DNA of 60,800 nucleotides from assembly GCA_018056425.1 (NCBI GenBank), contig JAGPFR010000013.1:1-60800 (forward strand), written 5' to 3'. Origin of the DNA: Lachnospiraceae bacterium. GTDB taxonomy: Bacteria > Bacillota > Clostridia > Lachnospirales > Lachnospiraceae. Numbering within the stretch: the stretch's first letter is position 1; every line of letters starts with the position of its first letter. Position numbers and translations under genes: made by a program. Below are positions 7,415 through 16,212 of this stretch, piece by piece. The notes beneath the pieces were generated by a model. The model was not told the origin of the DNA. It saw nothing but the letters and a program-made list of their open reading frames with translations, and ran no database searches.

Positions 7415-8119
7415 TTATTCGGGCATTGCGAGGTAGTAACCCTGGAAGAGATCTACGCCCATATCCACGAGCATTTCGAATTCTTCTTTTCTCTCTATGC
7501 CCTCAGCAACTACCATGATGTTTCTTGCATGGAATGTCTTTACAAGACCTGATACATTCTCCTGCTTTTCGGAATCTGTATCAATGTCGCTTATGAGTGT
7601 TCTGTCCAACTTAACGATCTGCGGCGAATACATGTCCACCAGATCCATGTTGCTGAGTCCGTTTCCGAAATCATCGATTGCTATCATGAGATTCTGTCTC
7701 TCACATGCAATCTTTTTGTATTTACATGCGTTCTCGGATATAAAAGGATACTCAAGAATCTCTACGATACCTACTCCCGAGAGATCTCCGAAATAACTGT
7801 TGAATGCCGTTGCCTCCGACATGGTAAAGAACTCGGAAGGGAAGGAATTCAGACATACGTGCTCCGTATATCCGCGGGCCTGATACTCCTGCATTGCGCC
7901 GAAGAAAGTAGCTACTTCCAGGACATGGAGCTTATCTTCCTTATCATATTTATCGATAAGATCGAGTACCGTCATCTCGGTAGGGCGCATGAGTGCCTCG
8001 CGGGCAAAAATCGTCTTTCCGTCCGGCTTAAAGATCGGCTGAAATACGTAATTTATTGACAATTCCCCAAGCGCTTTCAGTATGTCGCTGTCTAACGGTA
8101 GATCGTTAAAATAAATCAT
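7415..8119 (-). CDS. EAL-domain cyclic-di-GMP phosphodiesterase
   Basis: 234 residues consisting of one EAL domain: NYVFQPIF, REALMRP (the EAL signature), CLNSFPSEF, VEILEYPF, IDDFGNGLSNMDLV (DDFGxG metal/loop 6 motif), VKLDR, VVAEGIE and LFQGYYLAMPE. The metal-binding and catalytic positions expected for an active PDE appear to be present. No sensory domain or membrane helix is attached, so it is cytoplasmic. An ATG at 8119 with AGGTGGG upstream is preferred over the in-frame GTG four codons earlier. It is monocistronic with its own terminator. Confidence 0.92.
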   Translation of the reverse strand: MIYFNDLPLDSDILKALGELSINYVFQPIFKPDGKTIFAREALMRPTEMTVLDLIDKYDKEDKLHVLEVATFFGAMQEYQARGYTEHVCLNSFPSEFFTMSEATAFNSYFGDLSGVGIVEILEYPFISENACKYKKIACERQNLMIAIDDFGNGLSNMDLVDMYSPQIVKLDRTLISDIDTDSEKQENVSGLVKTFHARNIMVVAEGIERKEEFEMLVDMGVDLFQGYYLAMPE

Positions 8120-8180
8120 TATTTTACCCACCTATAACTGTCGTTACCTAATTCTATCATAGTGGGTAAGTAAGTCAATA

Positions 8181-8573
8181 TCAGAACTTCTCTACTTCAG
8201 GAGCTCCCGTGAAGGAACTGAATGTTGCGGTTGCATTCTGCAGGTAGAAAACCTCGGTATTGTCATCGTCTGCCGAATACATGCCCTGAAGATTGGGATA
8301 TGCATCAAGCATGGATACCTTGGGCTCTCTTCTGTCATCTGCGATAAGCTCGCATGCAACTCTGATCCATTCGCCGTTTAAGAACGCACAGATCTCAGCC
8401 TTGGGATTTGCGTGAAGCTGCTTGCTGACATCTTTCTTTTTACCTGTCTGAATGTAGAGCTTGCCCTCGAACTCGTTGATGGTTCCGAAAGGTCTTACTC
8501 TGGGCTGGTCGCCGTCTACGGTTGCAAGATAATAGGTTCCTGCATCTTTGAGAAATTTAAGTGTTCTTTCCAT
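8181..8573 (-). CDS. Pyridoxamine 5'-phosphate oxidase-like FMN-binding protein
   Basis: 130 residues with the split-barrel flavin-binding pattern: FLKDAGTYYLATVDGDQPRV, RPFGTINEFEGKLYIQTGKKKDVSKQL, NPKAEICAF and EWIRVACEL. The family includes small FMN/F420-binding reductases and stress proteins; the substrate is unknown. It lies 21 bases downstream of a histidine phosphatase gene on the same strand and may share its transcript. Confidence 0.85.
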   Translation of the reverse strand: MERTLKFLKDAGTYYLATVDGDQPRVRPFGTINEFEGKLYIQTGKKKDVSKQLHANPKAEICAFLNGEWIRVACELIADDRREPKVSMLDAYPNLQGMYSADDDNTEVFYLQNATATFSSFTGAPEVEKF

Positions 8574-8594
8574 TTTTATTACCTCCGAACAAAA

Positions 8595-9287
8595 TTATTT
8601 ATTTTCCATTCTGTGATATTTGCCTTCGTGAATATGTCTTCCGTCATTACCAAGTTCGAGACAGGGCAGCGTACAGAGGCCTTCGTGCCTGTCGAACCTT
8701 ATCGTCGTGATGCCGGTAAATTCCATATGGAAGAGTGCACACATATAAGGAAAAGGAATATTAAGGATATGTCCCATCGCTGCTGCCGATGATCCTCCAT
8801 GTGAAAAGAGAGCGATCGTGCGATGTTTCTCTTCCTCCTTGGTATGCCTGTAGTAGAATCCGTCCCGTACGTATCCGAATGTGGCAAGCCACTCATCGAT
8901 ACCGGGCTCTATGCGATCAACGCACTCGATCACGCTGTTTGTTTTGAAGTATGGGCTTTCCCTCCAGTCAGGATCGTTGAGATTAATGTTCTGTCTTGCC
9001 ATCTCATCGACGATGTTCCAAGGATGTCCGTCCGAAAAAAGAGGCTTTCCGTCAGTGCTTCCCCAACTGATCTCCTGCATAAAATCAAGTGTCTTAATGG
9101 GAAGACCGAGCACTCTGGATGTTGCTTCTGCGGTCTCCTGCGCTCTTCCGAGAGGTGATGCATAGATTTCTTCAATGCCTTCTTCCATAAGGCGCTGCGC
9201 ACACCTTTCCGCCTGGATCTTTCCTGTCTCCGTGATGCAGTCCAGCTCATAGTTGGGCTCACCGTGTCTGATAAATAATACTCTCAT
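8595..9287 (-). CDS. Histidine phosphatase superfamily (phosphoglycerate mutase-like) protein
   Basis: 230 residues starting MRVLFIRHGEPNY, with the catalytic RHG motif at residues 7-9. It continues with TETGKIQAERCAQRL, IYASPLGRAQETAE (second arginine motif) and IALFSHGGSSAAAMGH (second catalytic histidine). The acid residue region ISWGSTDG is also in place. Substrate is not predictable; such proteins dephosphorylate small phosphometabolites. Divergent from the ABC exporter operon across a 143-base gap. Confidence 0.88.
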   Translation of the reverse strand: MRVLFIRHGEPNYELDCITETGKIQAERCAQRLMEEGIEEIYASPLGRAQETAEATSRVLGLPIKTLDFMQEISWGSTDGKPLFSDGHPWNIVDEMARQNINLNDPDWRESPYFKTNSVIECVDRIEPGIDEWLATFGYVRDGFYYRHTKEEEKHRTIALFSHGGSSAAAMGHILNIPFPYMCALFHMEFTGITTIRFDRHEGLCTLPCLELGNDGRHIHEGKYHRMENK

Positions 9288-9430
9288 AGTTTAAAACCTT
9301 TACTTTCGGTTGAAATACTCAACTATTATAACACTGTCATTCCGATTCAACCACAAATATAGTGCCTTAACCCTCACCCCTATGATAAAATCATACATGT
9401 ATCGTTATGTAAGAACCCCCATATATCACT

Positions 9431-11719
9431 ATGAAAAACGATTTAAAAAACGACAAACTTTTTCTTGAGAAACTATCAACTCTCGGCATCGATTCAGATG
9501 CCATCATTCTCTCAAGTCCCATCGATCTTTCTTTTGACGGAGAGTACATCAGCGGATACATATTCGTAACCGGTGACAGACTTGGTGTGTGCACGGGTAA
9601 GCTTCCCGAAAACTACATCAACTGCTTCAAGGGAATCGACACGAAGGATCTTGAGGTGCTTGACCCCACAGACCTGCAGGCGGTGCTGTACGATAATGCA
9701 AAGCTTGCTCATCTCAGACTTGATACATACATCGGATCGAATGTTCTCTCAGGCGAATACGATGGCGTCCCCGTTCACATCGCGGCATTTTCGAATCACT
9801 ACCAGTCCGAGATGAATGTGCTCGTAAGACAGCTTCGTGCTTTTCTTAAGGACGGAACTCTTCCTCACGAAGAGGAGAAAGATGAGACCGTTGATAACGA
9901 GGAAGAACTCGTTAAGAAAAAAAGCAAGCGCAATATATTCATGCGCACTCTTAAATATTTCCTGAGGTATAAACTGCAGATCGCTGTTCTCTTTTTAACA
10001 TATGCGACATCAGCGGCAGTCAGTATCGCGTGGCCGTATCTGACAGGTACAGTCCTCTTCGACAGGATTCTTGCAAAGGACGATTCGTTCCTTATGCGCT
10101 TCGGCCTTGCAGGAAAATATACCGTTGCACTTCTTGTCGTTGCACTCGTGATGATCGGTGTCAGACTCATTCAGGCTGCATCGAACTTTTTCCAGATATT
10201 TGTAATGGCCAAGGTCGCAAGCTCGACCGTCAAGGATATCAAGACCGATATCTTCGATGCGATGAGCAGGCTTTCGCTGAATTTCTTCATTAATAAACAG
10301 ACCGGCGGACTTATGACAAGAGTTCTCAGTGACTCCGAAAGAGTCAGGGAGTTTTTCATCGACGGTCTTCCGATGATCTTCGTACACGGTGCGACCATTA
10401 TCATCACCTTCACGGTAATGTTCAGACTCAACTGGAAGATGGCGCTTATCGCATGTATCCTTCTTCCGCTTCTCGTCTTCATGACCGTCAAGCTCCGTCC
10501 CGGTCTCTGGACCCTTTCCGGCAAAAGACATCGTGCGGAAAAAGCGGTTACCGGCAAAGCAAACGATAACCTTACCGGCGCGCGTGTTGTTAAGGCTTTC
10601 GGCCAGCAGGATTCCGAAATCTCAAGGTTTGTCCGTCCCAGCAACAATCTCAAAGATGCTGAGATCAATATCGTAAAACTAAGAAACAGATTTGCGATCC
10701 TCTACAACATGGTTCAGGAGGTATCAAGTATCTGGATCTGGATCGTCGGAGTTATCTTCGTACTTAAGACAAGAGAGATCGAACTCGGTGTGCTCATTAC
10801 TTTCGTCGGATATGTAATGCAGCTTAACGGACCGATGAATTTCTTCTCATATGTATTCAGACTATGGGCAGAAAGCATCAACTCGGCGGAAAGGCTTTTC
10901 GAGATCATCGATGCGATCCCCGAGATTCAGGAAATTGACAATCCTGTCAGATTAGATCATCCAAAAGGCGAGATTGAACTCGATAACGTAACATTCGGAT
11001 ACAGAGCGGGCCGCCCGGTTCTCAAGAACATCAACCTCCATGTCAAAGAAGGCGAGATGCTCGGAATAGTCGGAAGGTCCGGCGCAGGTAAGTCCACACT
11101 CGTTAACCTCATCTCAAGACTCTACGATGTAGGCGAAGGCGAGATCAGAATTGACGGAACCCCGGTCAGGAATCTTGCGCTTTCAGATCTTCGAAGAAAT
11201 GTTGCGATGGTATCTCAGGATACATACATCTTCATGGGTTCTGTTGCCAGGAACATCGCATACGGCAATGAGAATGCCACAAAAGCAGATATCATAAAAG
11301 CTGCAAAGCTTGCATCCGCTCATGAATTCATATCCAAACTTCCGGACGGATACGACACCATCATCGGTGCATCGGGCAAGGATTTATCGGGCGGTGAAAA
11401 ACAGCGTATATCCATTGCGCGTGCGATACTTGCAGATCCCAAGATCCTCATCCTGGATGAAGCAACCGCAAGTGTCGATACCGAGACCGAAAAAGCGATC
11501 CAGCATTCGCTCAAGTTCCTCGTTCAGGGCAGGACAACGCTTTCCATCGCACACAGACTCTCCACCTTACGTGACGCCGACAGGCTTATCGTCATAGACG
11601 GCGGAAGGATTGTCGAAGAAGGAACATGGGATTCCCTTCAGGATAAAGAAGACGGCATCTTCAAAAACCTCCTGGATCTCCAGAACAAATCCCTCGAACA
11701 AACCGCAGAATTTTTGTGA
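9431..11719 (+). CDS. ABC exporter half-transporter with N-terminal PH-like extension (first of pair)
   Basis: 762 residues. Residues 1 to about 150 form a beta-rich extension (SSPIDLSFDGEYISGYIFVT, GDRLGVCTG) followed by an acidic linker. A six-helix type I exporter domain (about 180-470) and an NBD (about 515-755) follow: Walker A GRSGAGKST, signature LSGGEKQR, Walker B ILILDEATAS and H-loop IAHRLST. Both catalytic motifs are intact. The start has no clear Shine-Dalgarno. A DUF1854 gene follows, then a second exporter; together they probably form a heterodimeric exporter with an accessory subunit. The cargo is unknown. Confidence 0.9.
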   Translation: MKNDLKNDKLFLEKLSTLGIDSDAIILSSPIDLSFDGEYISGYIFVTGDRLGVCTGKLPENYINCFKGIDTKDLEVLDPTDLQAVLYDNAKLAHLRLDTYIGSNVLSGEYDGVPVHIAAFSNHYQSEMNVLVRQLRAFLKDGTLPHEEEKDETVDNEEELVKKKSKRNIFMRTLKYFLRYKLQIAVLFLTYATSAAVSIAWPYLTGTVLFDRILAKDDSFLMRFGLAGKYTVALLVVALVMIGVRLIQAASNFFQIFVMAKVASSTVKDIKTDIFDAMSRLSLNFFINKQTGGLMTRVLSDSERVREFFIDGLPMIFVHGATIIITFTVMFRLNWKMALIACILLPLLVFMTVKLRPGLWTLSGKRHRAEKAVTGKANDNLTGARVVKAFGQQDSEISRFVRPSNNLKDAEINIVKLRNRFAILYNMVQEVSSIWIWIVGVIFVLKTREIELGVLITFVGYVMQLNGPMNFFSYVFRLWAESINSAERLFEIIDAIPEIQEIDNPVRLDHPKGEIELDNVTFGYRAGRPVLKNINLHVKEGEMLGIVGRSGAGKSTLVNLISRLYDVGEGEIRIDGTPVRNLALSDLRRNVAMVSQDTYIFMGSVARNIAYGNENATKADIIKAAKLASAHEFISKLPDGYDTIIGASGKDLSGGEKQRISIARAILADPKILILDEATASVDTETEKAIQHSLKFLVQGRTTLSIAHRLSTLRDADRLIVIDGGRIVEEGTWDSLQDKEDGIFKNLLDLQNKSLEQTAEFL

Positions 11720-11743
11720 CAAGGAGTCCGACCCCCTTTCACA
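11715..11743. repeat. Short degenerate GTGACA-type inverted repeat
   Basis: TGTGACAAGGAGTC pairs imperfectly with GACCCCCTTTCACA. The ABC stop codon (TGA, 11717-11719) is inside the left arm. It belongs by sequence to the repeat family described elsewhere and is immediately followed by the RBS of the DUF1854 gene. Confidence 0.55.
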
Positions 11744-11757
11744 TAGAGGAGTTACAA

Positions 11758-12294
11758 ATGGAAGACAATACTTTAAACATATATGAGAAAAAAGCCGAGG
11801 AGATGACAGCAACTCACATCATCTCTCCGGGTGAGAAATTCACTCAGACAGAAGGCGGATTCATAAGTCTCGATTACGATGGCAAGCATTACAACAGAGT
11901 CAAGGTGGTAAGGCTCTTTCCTTTTTCGGATGCGAATAAATATCTTTCCATCAGAGAGTACGGCGGATCCGGCAAGGAGATAGGCATCATTGAAGACCTC
12001 GATGCAATGCCCGCAGAGACAAAGGCAGTTATAGAGCATCAGCTGACCCTCAGTTATTTTACTCCCGTGATCAGTAAGATCTACAGCATCAAGGATGAGT
12101 ACGGATATGCATACTTCCACGTTCTTACCGATAAGGGCGAGTGTAAGTTTGCCATAAACATGGGATCCAATGCGGTAAGCAAACTCTCCGATACAAGACT
12201 CATAATCCAGGATGTCGATGAAAACCGTTTTGAGATCGGAGACACCGATGCCCTGACCCAGAAGGAAAAGAGAATGCTCGACCTGTTCATGTAA
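11758..12294 (+). CDS. DUF1854 family protein between two ABC exporters
   Basis: 178 residues, soluble. The pattern VKVVRLFPFSDANKYLSIRE, GKEIGIIEDLDAMPAETKAV, TLSYFTPVISKIYSIKDEYG, GECKFAIN and RLIIQDVDENRFEIGD matches DUF1854 (charged RxFPLSxxxxYISLRD then KEIGxIEDL). In several bacteria this domain accompanies ABC exporters and has been named after cyanophycin gene clusters, but no cyanophycin synthetase or cyanophycinase is in this window. The start at 11758 follows GAGGAG. It lies 13 bases before the second exporter gene, so the three genes are one operon. I infer a regulatory or cargo-handling subunit. Confidence 0.82.
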   Translation: MEDNTLNIYEKKAEEMTATHIISPGEKFTQTEGGFISLDYDGKHYNRVKVVRLFPFSDANKYLSIREYGGSGKEIGIIEDLDAMPAETKAVIEHQLTLSYFTPVISKIYSIKDEYGYAYFHVLTDKGECKFAINMGSNAVSKLSDTRLIIQDVDENRFEIGDTDALTQKEKRMLDLFM

Positions 12295-12307
12295 TTGAGG
12301 ATTGATA

Positions 12308-14467
12308 ATGATCTTAAAATATGACCTTCCGAAAAATGCAGAAAGCATGGTTACGCTCACCAGTGATGAGCGAATTTACTATGCCGTTCCGATAGATATT
12401 GATGAAGCCGGAAACTTTACAACCGATTCCTTCTTCGTCGTAACCACAAAGAAGCTCTGCATCATTCGCGGAAAAGATTATAAAGAATACGATATCAAAG
12501 ATTTCGATAAAGCATCTGCCGAGCCCGGAATAGGCGGTGGTATCCTTACCGTACGTAAAGGCGATACCCACACCGTACTTGCCCACTACTCTTCCAAGCA
12601 TCTTAGCAGATATGCATATATCGCCCGTGGGATCAACATCCTCATCTCCGGCAGATTTGAAGAAGTAATCAGCCCCGAGTATGAGAAGATCTGTCCAATA
12701 TGCGGACGTGCGATCCCAGGAACCAAGACCTGCCCCAAGTGTTCAGGCAAAGGCGGTTTCTTAAGCGTGTTTACCAGGATGGCTGCTCCTTATAAGAAGG
12801 ACTTCCTCGGAATCTTCCTTGTCATGGTATTTGTTGCGGTCACAACGCTCCTTAATCCCGAAGTGCAGAAGCACCTGATAAATGATGTACTGAGTAAGGA
12901 CGGAAAACTCAGCACGGCGCTTATCTACCTGACCCTGATGTTCACATTCAGCGCCTCGATAGTAATCTTAAACATTATAAAGAGTAATGCCTCCGCAAGG
13001 CTCGGCTCCAAGATTGCGGCCGATTTAAGAAAACAACTATTTGAGAAATACCAGAAGCTCCCCTTAAGCTTTATCAATGACAGAAGACCCGGCGAGCTTT
13101 TAAACAGGATCACTCAGGATACAAGATACATCAGCGATTTCATGGCCGATGTCTTTTGTAACCTCTTTGCGATACTCTTTATTTTCATCTGGGATGTCAT
13201 CTTCATGATGGTCCTCAACATTAAGCTTGCGCTCCTCACATTCATCCTCGTTCCGTTCGTATCGCTCCTTGTTATCACATTCAGGAAAACAATGAGCCGT
13301 ATCTTCGGACTCCAGTACAGGAAGAATGATGACGTTGCAAGTAACCTTCAGGATGTCATCTCCGGAATGCGAGTAGTTAAGACCTACGGCAAGGAAAAAG
13401 ATGAATCCGAAAGATTCAAAGCGGTTTCGGAAACATTCGCTGTCATCCAGAAAAAGAATGAAAGATTCTGGGGAATGTTTGACTTCCTTGTATCCGTTCT
13501 TATGGGAATGGGACTTGTCATCGTAGTTTACTTCGGAGGCATGGATGTTCTCGGAGATAAGATGTCACCCGGCGAGCTCTATCAGTTCATCGCATATACT
13601 CTTCTTCTCTTCCAGTACATCGGATGGCTCGGCAGACTTCCCAGGGAATTGTCGAGACTTACAAGCAGCCTTGAAAGAATCTACGATGTACTGGCGCAGG
13701 ATGTTCACGAAGAGCCGGAGACCGTTAAGGATATCGATATCAAAGGTGAGATCACATTCGATCACGCAACATTCGGATACAAGTCCTACCAGCCCGTTCT
13801 CGAGAATATCAATGCGGTTGTAAAACCCGGTGAGATGATCGGTATCGTCGGCGCATCCGGTGCAGGTAAATCAACTCTCATCAATCTCATGATGAGACTT
13901 TACGAAACCGATGACGGACGCATCCTTGTTGACGGTGTCGATATTAAGGATATAAGCCGTAAGTCATATCACTCACAGCTCGGAGTTGTTCTCCAGGAAA
14001 CATTCCTCTTCTCGGGAACAATCCTTGATAACATCAAATTCTCCAAGCCGGATGCCACTGTCGAGGAGATCATAAGGGCTGCAAAACTTGCAAATGCTCA
14101 CGACTTTATCTGCGCACTTCCCGACGGATACAATACCTATGTCGGCGAAAAGGGATACACTCTCTCGGGCGGCGAGCGTCAGAGAATCGCAATTGCAAGA
14201 GCAATCCTTCCCGATCCCCGCATCCTTATCCTTGATGAAGCAACCGCAAGCCTTGATACCGAGAGCGAATTCATGATTCAGAAAGCACTCGAAAGACTTA
14301 CAAGCGGCAAGACCACCTTTGCAATCGCGCACAGATTATCAACCCTTAAGAATGCCGACCGGATCATGGTTATAGACGATCACCACATAGCAGAGTTCGG
14401 AACTCACAAAGAACTCCTTGATAATAAAGGCATTTACTATAACCTGTTTACAGCTCAGACGTCATAG
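12308..14467 (+). CDS. ABC exporter half-transporter with PH-like domain and zinc ribbon (second of pair)
   Basis: 719 residues. Residues 1-125 are a PH-like beta domain (ERIYYAVPIDID, DSFFVVTTKKLCIIRG, YKEYDIKDFD). It is followed by a four-cysteine zinc ribbon (CPICGRAIPGTKTCPKC, cysteines about 129, 132, 142 and 145), a six-helix exporter domain (about 160-450) and an NBD with GASGAGKST, LSGGERQR, LILDEATASLD and IAHRLST. The ATG at 12308 is preferred over a TTG two codons upstream. A ribbon fused in front of the membrane domain is unusual for an exporter and suggests a cytoplasmic sensing or docking function. It shares an operon with DUF1854 and the first exporter. Confidence 0.9.
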   Translation: MILKYDLPKNAESMVTLTSDERIYYAVPIDIDEAGNFTTDSFFVVTTKKLCIIRGKDYKEYDIKDFDKASAEPGIGGGILTVRKGDTHTVLAHYSSKHLSRYAYIARGINILISGRFEEVISPEYEKICPICGRAIPGTKTCPKCSGKGGFLSVFTRMAAPYKKDFLGIFLVMVFVAVTTLLNPEVQKHLINDVLSKDGKLSTALIYLTLMFTFSASIVILNIIKSNASARLGSKIAADLRKQLFEKYQKLPLSFINDRRPGELLNRITQDTRYISDFMADVFCNLFAILFIFIWDVIFMMVLNIKLALLTFILVPFVSLLVITFRKTMSRIFGLQYRKNDDVASNLQDVISGMRVVKTYGKEKDESERFKAVSETFAVIQKKNERFWGMFDFLVSVLMGMGLVIVVYFGGMDVLGDKMSPGELYQFIAYTLLLFQYIGWLGRLPRELSRLTSSLERIYDVLAQDVHEEPETVKDIDIKGEITFDHATFGYKSYQPVLENINAVVKPGEMIGIVGASGAGKSTLINLMMRLYETDDGRILVDGVDIKDISRKSYHSQLGVVLQETFLFSGTILDNIKFSKPDATVEEIIRAAKLANAHDFICALPDGYNTYVGEKGYTLSGGERQRIAIARAILPDPRILILDEATASLDTESEFMIQKALERLTSGKTTFAIAHRLSTLKNADRIMVIDDHHIAEFGTHKELLDNKGIYYNLFTAQTS

Positions 14468-14514
14468 CCCCTTCATGCATGCCGGGCTCCGGAAGAAGCT
14501 GCGAGAGGATACCA

Positions 14515-14926
14515 CGGCTAACAAAACAGACTTTTTATGCCGGTTTGTTAGCCAAAACCAGCCAATTTGCCGCCATTTCATCCATGGCGGGCTAACAAAA
14601 CAGGCATCTGAGGGTGTTTTATTAGCCCATAATCGCAGAATTACCTGCTTTTCATACATCACGGGCTAATAAAACCGGCTTTTAAGGGTACTTTTTTAGC
14701 CCATAGCTGCCAAATTACCCGCCTTTCATCCGCTGCTGGGCTAACAAAACTGGCATCTGAGGGTGTTTTATTAGCCCATAATCGCAGAATCACCTGCTTT
14801 TCATACATCACGGGCTAATAAAACAGGCTTCTGAGGGTACTTTTTTAGCCCATAGCTGCTGAATTACCCGCTTTTCTCCCATGCCGGGCTAATAAAAACT
14901 AGTTTCTGAGGTATTTTTTTAGCCCT
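14515..14926. repeat. Tandem array of 74-75-bp hairpin-forming repeats
   Basis: Six units start at about 14515, 14589, 14663, 14738, 14812 and 14886. Each opens GGGCTAA(C/T)AAAAC and closes with a T-rich TTTTTAGCCC, so each can form a stem of at least seven pairs (GGGCTAA/TTAGCCC). Units 2 and 4 are nearly identical, as are 3 and 5, giving a higher-order period of about 149 bp. Unit 1 and the last unit diverge. No gene is seen in the 478 bases between the exporter stop and the GNAT start. It is not a CRISPR: the unit is repeated end to end with no unique spacers. Confidence 0.9.
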
Positions 14927-14945
14927 CAACTGCCAAATTATAGAT

Positions 14946-15680
14946 ATGACTAAACAGACACTGCTTTTCGAAAACTTATCATTTCACACCCATCCGGCAC
15001 TTGTGACGGAAGATTATGACGGATGGCAGATCAGATATTCAAACGGCTACACCAAACGTGCTAACTCTGTCAGTGCGCTTGGCGCTTCAACCATAGACAT
15101 AGACGAGAAGATCAGATACTGTGAAGAATATTACAGATCAAAGAACCTACCGTGCGTTTTCAAAACCACGGACGACGAGGCAGAATTCGACAAGCATCTG
15201 TCAGATCTCGGATACAAAGAAGTTACTCCCACGGATGTACTTGCGATGCCTCTTAAAGACAGATCATTTAATACATCCGATTGCATCATCACAGAAGCCC
15301 CCACAGAAGAATGGTTCGATGCTTACTTCGGAATGGCCGAGTACAGCAAGGACATTTACATCCAAACCGCGAAGGAAATGATAAAAAGTATCAGCCTTCC
15401 TTCTTTTTACTGTATAATCAAACAGGATGGCGTTCCCGTATCCGTCGCATCCGCAGTTATCGAAGACGGATGCATGGCAATGCTCAACGTATATACCGAT
15501 AAAAATCACAGACTCAAAGGCTATGCAAGAAAAGCCTGCGAGAACCTGTTAAACGAAGCCGTAAAGTTCGGTGCCCACACCGCATACCTGCAGGTTGTTG
15601 CGGACAACGGCCCCGCTTATCACATCTATGACTCTCTCGGCTACAAAAAAATCTATACTTATCGTTACAGAGAAAAGTAA
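14946..15680 (+). CDS. GNAT family N-acetyltransferase
   Basis: 244 residues. The C-terminal half carries a GNAT core: PVSVASAVIEDGCMAMLNVYT (beta 4), NHRLKGYARKACENLLNEAV (the R-x-x-G-x-A acetyl-CoA pyrophosphate loop), then AYLQVVADNGPAYHIYDSLGY and KKIYTYRYREK. The N-terminal half resembles the partner domain of two-domain GNAT proteins (IRYCEEYYRSKNLPCVFK). Acceptor unknown. The start codon is preceded by no strong RBS (ATTATAGAT). It begins 20 bases after the hairpin array ends. Confidence 0.83.
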   Translation: MTKQTLLFENLSFHTHPALVTEDYDGWQIRYSNGYTKRANSVSALGASTIDIDEKIRYCEEYYRSKNLPCVFKTTDDEAEFDKHLSDLGYKEVTPTDVLAMPLKDRSFNTSDCIITEAPTEEWFDAYFGMAEYSKDIYIQTAKEMIKSISLPSFYCIIKQDGVPVSVASAVIEDGCMAMLNVYTDKNHRLKGYARKACENLLNEAVKFGAHTAYLQVVADNGPAYHIYDSLGYKKIYTYRYREK

Positions 15681-15717
15681 GTACTGTACAACAGCTAAAG
15701 TGACGGAAGATAATACA

Positions 15718-16192
15718 TGATTTTCGACGGAACAGAAAAAATAATAGGGCGCGGTGCACAGGCCGATGTTATTGAATACCAAGGGTACGCATACAAGATA
15801 TACAAGCCTTCCTATCCTGCCAAATGGATAGAATTTGAAAAATCTCAGCAATAACCCTTTCACCCGAAGAGAAGGAATCTCTGCTCCCTTCAATCGACAG
15901 ACTGTCCGCAAAATACAAGGAATGCATTTGTCATCTTGATATGCACTTCCTTAATATCATGATCACGGATGACAAATATAACTACACAATTATCGACTGG
16001 ATGAATGCGAGAATCGCACCGCCTGTTTTCGACTATGCAAGAACTCACGTGATCCTGGAGGAATTTGCGAAAGACATTCTTCCATATTATGAATCCGTGA
16101 TAACGCCTGACATGAACAAATTGGAATTATTACCGGAGGATTATGCGGAAGCAATCAAAATCTGCTACGCTCTCCGTCAACATGAGAAATAG
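15718..16192 (+). pseudogene. Aminoglycoside phosphotransferase/kinase-like gene with internal deletion and frameshift
   Basis: The first 45 codons read MIFDGTEKIIGRGAQADVIE, then YAYKIYKPSYPAKWIEF, an APH-like N-lobe start. The frame then ends at a TAA near 15853. The C-terminal part reopens in another frame around 15844: LSPEEKESLLPSIDRL, then CICHLDMHFLNIMITDDKY and YTIIDWMNARIAPPVFDYAR, i.e. the catalytic H-x-D-x-H-x-x-N and metal-binding IDW motifs. The middle of the kinase (roughly 80-100 residues) is absent. It is therefore a deletion pseudogene. Family placement (APH/choline kinase fold) is from the motifs; the substrate is unknown. Confidence 0.8.
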
Positions 16193-16212
16193 AATCTGGA
16201 GGAATATTTAAT

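Noticed and set aside
11758-12294. DUF1854 cluster read as cyanophycin metabolism
   Set aside because: No cyanophycin synthetase, cyanophycinase or related gene is visible in 60 kb; only the family name suggests it.
14515-14926. Hairpin array considered as a CRISPR array
   Set aside because: The units are repeated end to end with no unique spacers, are imperfect along their whole length, and no cas gene is nearby.
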